The translations under genes and the position numbers were made by a program. A model generated the notes under the pieces. The model was not told the DNA's origin. It made no database searches and worked only from the letters and a program-made list of their open reading frames with translations. Positions 7,712 to 13,350 of a stretch of 14,098 nt of DNA are shown here, one piece after another; position 1 is the stretch's first letter; every line of letters starts with the position of its first letter. Source of the stretch: Euryarchaeota archaeon UBA602 (GTDB lineage: Archaea > Thermoplasmatota > Poseidoniia > Poseidoniales > Thalassarchaeaceae); assembly GCA_002498455.1 (NCBI GenBank), contig DAHO01000011.1, positions 1 to 14,098 on the forward strand, in the 5' to 3' direction.

Positions 7712-7819
7712 TTTTGGAGCCTCGTTTACCCCAGACAAGGATTTGAAACAAAATCAATCTGCCCAATGAAAGTGATCCCCAACCTCAGACTTGAACTGGT
7801 ATGTAGGTCACACAAATTA

Positions 7820-7833
7820 GAGTATTAGTACTC
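7820..7833 (-). terminator. Weak hairpin at the end of the small secreted-protein gene
   Basis: GAGTA and TACTC form a 5-bp stem with a 4-base loop that overlaps the TGA stop (7832-7834), followed on the - strand by TAATTTG. The stem is short and AT-rich, so it is at best a weak terminator. The rest of 7680-7819 shows no gene. Confidence 0.22.
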
Positions 7834-8095
7834 AAAGGGTATCTTTTGGAAGTGGAAGTTTGATATGGCACCAACCATGAGGAAACGCTTTCTTCACAAT
7901 CCATACTCCACCTGCTGCTTCACATTCTTCTTTAGTGAAAATTCCACCCAAGTCGTCCACATCATCTACAGCAGATTCTTCAATAATTACGTCTCTGCCA
8001 GTATCCTCAGCAGATACAACTCCTACCATCGTGCTTGCTAACAAGACAGCCAAAATTGTAACCATCTTGCTATTTTTTATTGTATGCTTAAGCAT
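7832..8095 (-). CDS. Small secreted protein of unknown function, two cysteines
   Basis: A protein of 87 residues. Seen: a basic start (MLKHTIKNSK), a hydrophobic signal segment (11-27) and a likely signal peptidase site after VSA (29), leaving a mature chain of about 58 residues. An acidic stretch (35-50) precedes EECEAAGGVW (56-65) and a second cysteine at 76. The pattern of a cysteine in an EECEAAGG(V/T)W context followed by a second cysteine about 18 residues on recurs in small exported proteins; I cannot name the family with confidence. It has its own candidate promoter and lies upstream of the lipoprotein gene on the same strand, 152 bases away, so the two may share a surface role. The product is credible because of the signal peptide and promoter. 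Confidence 0.68.
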   Translation of the reverse strand: MLKHTIKNSKMVTILAVLLASTMVGVVSAEDTGRDVIIEESAVDDVDDLGGIFTKEECEAAGGVWIVKKAFPHGWCHIKLPLPKDTL

Positions 8096-8118
8096 GTAAA
8101 CTCATTGAACTGGGTCCT

Positions 8119-8129
8119 TATTATTTGTA
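8119..8129 (-). promoter_or_regulatory. Candidate TATA box of small secreted-protein gene (leaderless)
   Basis: On the - strand ACAAATAATAA lies at about -34 to -24 from the ATG at 8095. No Shine-Dalgarno sequence precedes the ATG. The arrangement matches that in front of the lipoprotein gene. Confidence 0.4.
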
Positions 8130-8143
8130 TTGCATTATTGCAT
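8128..8143. repeat. Tandem 8-mer TATTGCAT x2 next to promoter
   Basis: TATTGCAT occurs twice head to tail (8128-8135, 8136-8143) and is followed by a partial third copy (TATG). It touches the upstream edge of the candidate TATA box of the small secreted-protein gene, so it is placed where a transcription regulator or initiation factor could bind. The rest of 8144-8199 shows nothing clear. Confidence 0.4.
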
Positions 8144-8199
8144 TATGTGTAGCAATGTGGCCCACTGCTCACCCGTTCAAGCAAAGGGTACCGATGCGA

Positions 8200-8823
8200 T
8201 TACCGTCGCACTGCTGCATACCAAGCTTCATTGAGCCATTGACGAATCATTCCGACCCCATCTTGGTGTAGGCGTGTATCGACAACTTTCCATTCTGCTC
8301 CAGAGCCACGTTCCTCAATCGCTCGTTGAATGGAACGAATTCGATCAAATCCAATTCGATATCGTTCAACTCCTCTCCAGGTGTTGGCTTCTCTGGCTTC
8401 AATTCTTTCACGATGCGTATTTTCATCCTCGATCTTCACGACAATTCCGAGAGCAGCACCCCCTGCAGATTCCCAAGCGTTGAGCAATCGACGAGAAGGA
8501 ATGACGTGGACTCCTTCGAGAACCAAGTCGACCCCCTGTTGGCGTGCTCGCTCTACAACGGCCTCAATCCCCGGTTGAACCGCTTCAGCAGCATCCTCCC
8601 AATCACTGGATGCATCACCGACATCTCCACGTCCGTAAGATGAGCGAATCAGAGCGGGGTCGGGTGTAGGAATCGTGGCGCGCATGACTTCACGAATCGT
8701 ATCCGACGACGCAATCCGTGCCAATCCCATTTCATGGGCCACAGCCTTGGCCAAGGTGGTTTTTCCCGCACCGGTCGCGCCCGAAATTAGAACGAGGCGT
8801 GGGATACTTTCTCCTTCGGCCAT
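8200..8823 (-). CDS. P-loop kinase resembling 2-phosphoglycerate kinase
   Basis: A cytosolic nucleotide-dependent kinase of 207 residues. Seen: Walker A GATGAGKTT (15-23), SSDTIREVMR (39-48), LVLEGVHVIP (100-109) and a basic lid-like region (about 137-156). The SSDxIREVMR and LEGVHVxP motifs are characteristic of archaeal 2-phosphoglycerate kinases, which make 2,3-bisphosphoglycerate. The methanogen enzymes are longer and have an extra N-terminal domain, absent here, so the substrate is uncertain. GAGG (8831-8834) lies 7 bases before the ATG at 8823 but only one base before the ATG at 8829, so the shorter form is chosen. It follows the aldehyde dehydrogenase gene by 42 bases and is probably cotranscribed. 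No metabolic link to aromatic breakdown is evident; the pairing may be incidental. Confidence 0.78.
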   Translation of the reverse strand: MAEGESIPRLVLISGATGAGKTTLAKAVAHEMGLARIASSDTIREVMRATIPTPDPALIRSSYGRGDVGDASSDWEDAAEAVQPGIEAVVERARQQGVDLVLEGVHVIPSRRLLNAWESAGGAALGIVVKIEDENTHRERIEAREANTWRGVERYRIGFDRIRSIQRAIEERGSGAEWKVVDTRLHQDGVGMIRQWLNEAWYAAVRR

Positions 8824-8865
8824 ATCCATTCCTCGTTAGTGGCGGTTTTTGACCGTGGCGACGAT

Positions 8866-10308
8866 TTATTCGACAGGACGCTGAATGGATTTGATCTCGA
8901 GGAATTCCTCAAGACCATGTAGACCCAACTCTCTGCCATTGCCCGACATCTTGTAGCCGCCAAAGGGTGCACTGATGTTGAACGGTCCTCCATTGATGCT
9001 GACTTGTCCGGTTCGCATCCCACGTGCAAAGGCCATGGCACGTTCTTCATCGGCTGACCAAACACCTCCTGAGAGGCCGTAAATGGAGTCATTGGCCAAT
9101 GCCAAAGCCTCTTCTTCAGATTCATAAGTGGCAATGACAAGAACCGGACCGAAGATTTCTTCTTGCCAAATGGTCATGTCGGGGGTCACTTCAGCAAAAA
9201 CAGTTGGTTTGACAAAGAATCCAGTCTCCAATCCATCAGGCATCCCTATCCCGCCAACAACGAGTTTGGCTCCCTCGTCAATTCCAGATTGAATGTATTC
9301 GGTGACGCTGGTTTGTTGTCGTTCACTGACCATGGGTCCACATCGGGTTGAATCGTCGAGTGGGTCGCCGGCCGTGTATCGCGCAATTCGACTTGCGATG
9401 ACCTCACAGACCTCATCATTCATTGATTTTGGAATGATCAATCGTGTCAGAGCCGAACAGGTTTGACCTGAGTTTTGGTAACATGCCCCAATTGCCATCT
9501 TGCCAACCAGTTGAGGGTCTGCATCGTCCAGTGCGACATTGGCGCTCTTGCCACCCAATTCCAAGGTGACTCGTTTGACCGTTGGAGCTGCGGCTTGGCT
9601 GACGCGTACACCTGCGCCCGTCGATCCGGTGAAAGAGACCATGTCTACATCCGGGTGTGAGGACATGTATTCTCCAACTTCTGAGCCATGCCCACTGACC
9701 AAATTGAACACACCCGATGGCAGTCCAATTTCATCGAGGAGGTCGGCGAGCATGAAGGCATTCAGAGGGGCTTCTTTGCTGGGCTTGAGAATCATGGTAC
9801 ACCCAGCCGCTAACGCAGGGGCAACCTTGCCGACGATTTGATGCAACGGGAAATTCCATGGAGTGATGAATGCACATACACCGATCGGTTCCTTGATGAT
9901 GAGCGAATTGCGAACTTCTTCTTCCCATTCAAACGATTCCAACATCTTGGCGTATGAACGAGCGACGACGCGTGGAGTTCCAACCATGGCCATTCGACTG
10001 TATCCAATCGGTGTTCCCACTTCTGCGGTGATGGTTTGTGCCAATTCTTCGGTACTTTCTTTGATGGCTGCTGAAAGTTTGTTCAACACTTCCATTCGCT
10101 CTTCGATTGAACTTGAAGACCAAGCTGGAAACGCATCTCGGGCCGCAGTGATAGCTGCATCAACGTCCGATTGGCTTCCAACAGGAACTGAACCAATTGT
10201 TTCTTCAGTAGCCGGGTTCACAACTTCGATGACTCCGTCACCATTTGCTTCAACCCATTCGCCATTGATGTACAGAGAGTCGCGTCGCATCATGTATGGC
10301 CGATTCAT
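8866..10308 (-). CDS. NAD(P)-dependent aldehyde dehydrogenase
   Basis: A full-length soluble ALDH of 480 residues. Seen: substrate/cofactor motif ITPWNFP with catalytic Asn152, cofactor lysine in LKPSKEAP (Lys176), FTGSTGAG (226-233), general-base Glu250 in TLELGGKS, nucleophile Cys284 in SGQTCSA, and EEIFGP (383-388). All catalytic residues are present. The family oxidises aldehydes to acids; the substrate cannot be read from sequence. Context with a BoxB-like epoxidase, a crotonase and a hydroxyacyl-CoA dehydrogenase suggests a ring-cleavage semialdehyde (the BoxD or PaaZ-ALDH step), as inference. A generic housekeeping aldehyde dehydrogenase is the main alternative. Start: an in-frame TTG at 10314 is possible, but the ATG at 10308 is preferred. 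A GGTGA lies 10 bases upstream of it. The gene is divergent from the crotonase gene, with only 53 bases between them. Confidence 0.92.
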   Translation of the reverse strand: MNRPYMMRRDSLYINGEWVEANGDGVIEVVNPATEETIGSVPVGSQSDVDAAITAARDAFPAWSSSSIEERMEVLNKLSAAIKESTEELAQTITAEVGTPIGYSRMAMVGTPRVVARSYAKMLESFEWEEEVRNSLIIKEPIGVCAFITPWNFPLHQIVGKVAPALAAGCTMILKPSKEAPLNAFMLADLLDEIGLPSGVFNLVSGHGSEVGEYMSSHPDVDMVSFTGSTGAGVRVSQAAAPTVKRVTLELGGKSANVALDDADPQLVGKMAIGACYQNSGQTCSALTRLIIPKSMNDEVCEVIASRIARYTAGDPLDDSTRCGPMVSERQQTSVTEYIQSGIDEGAKLVVGGIGMPDGLETGFFVKPTVFAEVTPDMTIWQEEIFGPVLVIATYESEEEALALANDSIYGLSGGVWSADEERAMAFARGMRTGQVSINGGPFNISAPFGGYKMSGNGRELGLHGLEEFLEIKSIQRPVE

Positions 10309-10330
10309 TCTCAACTTATCACCTTCATGG

Positions 10331-10339
10331 AATTCAATA
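10331..10339. promoter_or_regulatory. Candidate shared bidirectional TATA element
   Basis: AATTCAATA on the + strand, TATTGAATT on the - strand. It spans -31 to -23 from both the crotonase ATG (10362) and the aldehyde dehydrogenase ATG (10308). It is the only AT-rich block in the 53-base gap and sits exactly midway between the two start codons. One TATA element could direct leaderless transcripts both ways. The match to a TATA consensus is modest, so this is tentative. Confidence 0.35.
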
Positions 10340-10361
10340 GTGAGAACCTCGACCGCCCTTC

Positions 10362-11144
10362 ATGGTCCTAGAGGTTGAGTACCGGGGTTCTGTTGCGATC
10401 GCCACCCTTTCGGCTGAAGCCGCACGTAACGCATTCAGCAGTGACTCTATGCAAGGAATTTCAGATACGCTAAATCAACTGATGGATGATGTCAACGTGA
10501 AGGGGATTGTCATCACGGGTACGGGTAAATTCTTCTGTGCGGGTGCAGATATTGAGGAATTTCAACGTTGCATCGATGAGGGCCGCATTGGTCCACTCGT
10601 CGACAATCTGACGAGTATCTTGCATCCTCTGCAAGTACGAATGCGAACCGATCCAACCGTGCTGGTCGCCGCCATGAATGGGGCCGCAGCAGGAGGGGGC
10701 TTGGGACTCGCATTGGCCTGTGATGCACGAATTGCAGCACCAGAGGCCAAGTTAGCTGCGGCTTTCTTCAAACTCGGCTTGTCGCCAGACGGTGGGACCA
10801 CCTGGCTATTGCCACGATTGGTGGGCAACCAAGTGACTCGTCGTTTCTTCTTCAACGATGAAGTTTGGAGTGGTTCAGAGGCTCATGAAAAAGGTGCAGT
10901 CGATGAAGTCGTTACGATGGATGAGTTGATTGATACAGCGGTACAAGTCGCTGCCAAATGGGGCAAGTGGTCACAACTCAGCCGAAGTGGAACCAAGCAA
11001 TTACTCGACGCCTCGACCTCTACATTTTTCCAAACCCAACTTGAGTTTGAGCAGGCACTGATTATTGCAGCCAGCCAAACCAAGGAATTTGAGGAAGGTG
11101 TGGCCGCATTCCTGGAAAAGAGAGATCCTGATTTTGGTTCGTGA
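10362..11144 (+). CDS. Enoyl-CoA hydratase/isomerase (crotonase) family protein, PaaG-like
   Basis: A soluble crotonase of 260 residues, the normal length. Seen: CoA/oxyanion-hole motifs KFFCAGADI (56-64) and GAAAGGGLGLALACDARI (107-124), and LGLSPDGGTTWLLPRLVG (138-155). The two catalytic glutamates of classical enoyl-CoA hydratases are not conserved: the first position is Gly (GGGLGLA instead of GGGCELA) and the second lies in AAFFKLG. An aspartate (143, in SPDGG) is present as in PaaG-type isomerases. This favours double-bond isomerisation or related CoA-thioester chemistry over simple hydration, as inference from known family members. It lies in an aromatic-CoA gene context and is followed after 4 bases by a phosphatase gene. 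It has no Shine-Dalgarno sequence; an AT-rich box lies about 27 bases upstream. Confidence 0.88.
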   Translation: MVLEVEYRGSVAIATLSAEAARNAFSSDSMQGISDTLNQLMDDVNVKGIVITGTGKFFCAGADIEEFQRCIDEGRIGPLVDNLTSILHPLQVRMRTDPTVLVAAMNGAAAGGGLGLALACDARIAAPEAKLAAAFFKLGLSPDGGTTWLLPRLVGNQVTRRFFFNDEVWSGSEAHEKGAVDEVVTMDELIDTAVQVAAKWGKWSQLSRSGTKQLLDASTSTFFQTQLEFEQALIIAASQTKEFEEGVAAFLEKRDPDFGS

Positions 11145-11148
11145 TTTG

Positions 11149-11604
11149 ATGTCGACCCGATTAATCATCATGCGACATGCCAACACCCATCCTGAATCGG
11201 ATTCGGGGCTCGATCATGATCGTCGATTAAACGAGCAAGGCTTGGCTGAAGCACCCCAGATGTCTCAGGCTTTAATCAATCGAGACTGGGTACCCGATAC
11301 AGCGTTGATTTCAAGTTCCAAACGGACGCAAGAGACGTTTGCGCTGATGATGCCTGTTCGATTCGAAATACGTCCAGAAATTTATCTTGCAGGATTGGAT
11401 ACCCTGTTGCCAATCGCAACAGAAATCGAGGAGGGTAAAACCACACTGATGTTGGGTCACAATCCCGGCTGTGAGATGCTCGTCGCCACTCTGTGTGGCG
11501 AATATCACCCCATTTCCACTGCAACTTGTGCCTTGTTCACAAAGGATGGGCCCCGCTGGATACTAGAATCAGTCCTACGACCTGAAGGACTTGACCAAAT
11601 CTAG
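11149..11604 (+). CDS. sixA: SixA-type phosphohistidine phosphatase (histidine phosphatase superfamily)
   Basis: A small cytosolic phosphatase of 151 residues. Seen: LIIMRHANTH (5-14) with the catalytic RH pair (Arg9, His10), SSSKRTQET (55-63) with the second arginine, and MLGHNPGCEML (101-111) with the second catalytic histidine (104). The compact length without an insert matches SixA, which removes phosphate from phosphohistidine proteins in bacteria. The archaeal substrate is unknown. A longer in-frame start at 11065 would run inside the crotonase gene and add 28 unrelated residues; the ATG at 11149, 4 bases after the crotonase stop, gives the motif at the usual distance. It is coupled to the crotonase gene. 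Its stop codon overlaps that of the convergent transporter gene through the four bases CTAG. Confidence 0.83.
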   Translation: MSTRLIIMRHANTHPESDSGLDHDRRLNEQGLAEAPQMSQALINRDWVPDTALISSSKRTQETFALMMPVRFEIRPEIYLAGLDTLLPIATEIEEGKTTLMLGHNPGCEMLVATLCGEYHPISTATCALFTKDGPRWILESVLRPEGLDQI

Positions 11605-11873
11605 GATTGTGCCTTACGAAGTCGAATGACACCAAAAATCAGTGACAACATGCAGGCCAGAGCAGCCAAGTTTGCGGCGATGAGTGACATCGACCCGATT
11701 AGTACACCGTACACCAGCCATAGGACAAGAGCGGTAGATACCAACCAGAAAGTTGGCAAGGAGATGCCTTCGTGAAGCCCCTCAACCCACACTTCCCTCA
11801 GTTGAGGGATCCAAGCCATGATGCCTAGAATACCGGCAACAATGCCAATCAATTCAATCAGAATGGTCGACAT
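11601..11873 (-). CDS. SemiSWEET-type small transporter (PQ-loop/MtN3 family)
   Basis: A membrane protein of 90 residues. Seen: three hydrophobic helices (about 5-24, 39-59, 63-84), the PQ motif in AWIPQLREVW (20-29), then a short loop with GISLPTFWL and LWLVYGVLIG in the second helix, and an Asn in the third (Asn68). This is the pattern of bacterial SemiSWEETs, triple-helix-bundle proteins that dimerise to move sugars. The substrate is unknown here. It is the last gene of the BoxB-like operon, 6 bases after the hydroxyacyl-CoA dehydrogenase gene, which raises the possibility that it moves a small substrate or product of that pathway, although the known family members carry sugars. Its TAG stop overlaps the stop of sixA on the other strand. 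Confidence 0.82.
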   Translation of the reverse strand: MSTILIELIGIVAGILGIMAWIPQLREVWVEGLHEGISLPTFWLVSTALVLWLVYGVLIGSMSLIAANLAALACMLSLIFGVIRLRKAQS

Positions 11874-11879
11874 GTAATC

Positions 11880-12770
11880 TCAAAGGTCGTCTCGTTCGTT
11901 TTTACCTTCATCAGACCAGAGGTAGAATCCCTTTCCGGATTTTTTGCCCAACTCGCCAGCCTCAACCAATTTGTTGAGCAGAGGGTGTGGCCGGTATGAT
12001 TCATCATTGAATGCTTCAGCAAGATTGTTTAGGATATCTCTACGGACATCCAAACCGACTAAATCGGTGAGTTCCAATGGGCCCATTGGATGCTTGTATC
12101 CTAGTCGCATTGCCGTATCGATATCGGATGCACTGGCGACTCCATCGGCCAACATTCGAATGGCCTCATTGCCAAGGACGACTCCGAGGCGACTGGTTGC
12201 AAAGCCCGGGACATCATTGACCAAAATACAGGTCTTGCCCATTGCTTCGCCCACTTCTCTAGCGATTGAAATGGTTGAATCAGCCACAGATTCATGGCGC
12301 ACCAATTCAAGCAATTTCATTATTGGAACGGGGTTGAAGAAATGCATCCCGATGACCTTGTCCGGTCGACGAGTCGCACTGGCAATATCGGAAATCTTCA
12401 ATCCAGAAGTATTGGTTCCCAACACGGCGTTCTCGGGAGCCAGATGATCCAATTGAGAGAATATTTTCCGTTTCAATTCAAGGATTTCCGGGACGGCCTC
12501 AATCACTAAATCGACACCGTTTACCGCATCGGCCAACTCGTTGAAAGGTGACAAGTTTTGCTCCCAAATTTGTTTTTGCTCGGCAGTCGTTTTCCCTCGC
12601 TCAATACCCTTGTTCCAAAATGCATCAATTCTATTCATGCCCGCATCTAGTCCTTCCGGAAATGCATCGAACAATCGGGTATCCCAGCCCGCTTGTGCAC
12701 AAACTTGTGCGATTCCCGCTCCCATCGTACCGGCGCCAATGACGGCAACTGTACGAATGGTCACTGGCAT
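11880..12770 (-). CDS. 3-hydroxyacyl-CoA dehydrogenase (PaaH/Hbd-like)
   Basis: A soluble NAD-dependent enzyme of 296 residues oxidising 3-hydroxyacyl-CoA to 3-ketoacyl-CoA. Seen: Rossmann GAGTMGAG near residue 12, LVIEAVPE (about 88-95), GTNTSGLKIS with the catalytic Ser, GMHFFNPVPIMKLLELV with catalytic His and Glu, and C-terminal domain motifs GYKHPMGPLELTDLVGLDV and GKKSGKGFY. The position that is usually Asn in PGFxxNR is Ser (PGFATSR); many bacterial homologues of this subgroup share the change. The length is typical of stand-alone Hbd/PaaH enzymes. In the Paa and Box routes such an enzyme acts on a 3-hydroxyadipyl-CoA intermediate, which fits the upstream BoxB-like gene. The ATG overlaps the preceding stop by one base (TGATG); an in-frame GTG at 12773 would add one residue. 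Confidence 0.92.
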   Translation of the reverse strand: MPVTIRTVAVIGAGTMGAGIAQVCAQAGWDTRLFDAFPEGLDAGMNRIDAFWNKGIERGKTTAEQKQIWEQNLSPFNELADAVNGVDLVIEAVPEILELKRKIFSQLDHLAPENAVLGTNTSGLKISDIASATRRPDKVIGMHFFNPVPIMKLLELVRHESVADSTISIAREVGEAMGKTCILVNDVPGFATSRLGVVLGNEAIRMLADGVASASDIDTAMRLGYKHPMGPLELTDLVGLDVRRDILNNLAEAFNDESYRPHPLLNKLVEAGELGKKSGKGFYLWSDEGKNERDDL

Positions 12771-13336
12771 CACTCCCGGCCGTAAGCCGCAAGTGCGGAT
12801 TGGAACAGACGCTGCCGGGGCACGTCGTGCTCTAAGAATGAATAAAATGGGGCCAATTTTTTCAACAACTCAATCGAGGCAGCATAAGCGCCATACTTGA
12901 ACGGACAAGCATCGGTTGTGTTGGGGATGTCAAAGCCCAGTTTTGCCAAACCCTTTCGAGTATCTTCATCCCAAATCGCATAGGTGTGTTTGGTAAAATG
13001 TAGATATGCAGAAAGTCGAACCACGTCACTGCGTGCTTCTTCAGTCAGGCTCTCGATCAACAGTGTGTCAGGGAATCGAACCGCATAGAGGAACAAGAGT
13101 ACTTCACGTTCGGTGTCACTTTTCCATTCTCGTCGTTCAAATCCCATCCACTCATCAATCAAGTCAAGAGTGTGACTTGAGTAAGGGCGACTAATTCTGT
13201 ACAACAGTTCTTCATATCCATCCGGGTCTTGAGATTCGGAGTGGTGGTGAGAATCGAATAGTTCAGGCACCCTTTCAAAGAACGGTACAAGAGCCTCGCG
13301 GTTCACATTCATTAGCCCATAGGCAAGCATTGTCAT
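12770..13336 (-). CDS. Unrecognised helical protein in the BoxB-like operon
   Basis: A protein of 188 residues that I do not recognise. It is predicted soluble, with no signal peptide or membrane helix, and reads as mostly helical. Notable stretches are FFERVPELFDSHHHSE (19-34, three consecutive His), DEWMGFERREW (61-71), YLHFTKHTYAIWDEDTRKGL (111-130) and a C-terminal RQRLFQSALAAYG (174-186). No di-iron ExxH pair like that in the neighbouring gene is seen, so it does not look like a second metal-bearing epoxidase subunit. The HTYAIWDEDTRKGL segment faintly recalls the IYD-type helix of helix-hairpin-helix base-excision proteins, a very weak hint. The start is set by AAGGAG (13350-13345) 8 bases before the ATG. 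It is 14 bases downstream of the BoxB-like gene and overlaps the dehydrogenase gene by one base, so its product is probably used with theirs. Confidence 0.75.
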   Translation of the reverse strand: MTMLAYGLMNVNREALVPFFERVPELFDSHHHSESQDPDGYEELLYRISRPYSSHTLDLIDEWMGFERREWKSDTEREVLLFLYAVRFPDTLLIESLTEEARSDVVRLSAYLHFTKHTYAIWDEDTRKGLAKLGFDIPNTTDACPFKYGAYAASIELLKKLAPFYSFLEHDVPRQRLFQSALAAYGRE

Positions 13337-13344
13337 CCTTTCAT

Positions 13345-13350
13345 CTCCTT
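13345..13350 (-). promoter_or_regulatory. Ribosome binding site deciding a start
   Basis: AAGGAG on the - strand lies 8 bases before the ATG at 13336. It rejects an in-frame upstream start at 13384 that would overlap the BoxB-like gene and add 16 residues (MDPIPRMEGQLKGDER). Confidence 0.65.

Noticed and set aside
7680..7831. Possible small RNA or tRNA in the gap between the two exported-protein genes
   Set aside because: No cloverleaf, anticodon arm or strong hairpin could be found; only a weak 5-bp stem at 7820-7833.
9863..10378. + strand frame of 171 codons opposite the aldehyde dehydrogenase start
   Set aside because: It is antisense to conserved ALDH sequence, crosses the divergent promoter gap and runs into the crotonase gene.
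11065..11148. Longer N-terminus for the SixA-type protein
   Set aside because: It would lie inside the crotonase gene in another frame and push the RH motif 28 residues away from its usual position near the N-terminus.
12770..13336. Call as PaaC-type second epoxidase subunit
   Set aside because: It is shorter than PaaC, no PaaC-like motifs were seen, and BoxB enzymes are not known to need a PaaC partner.
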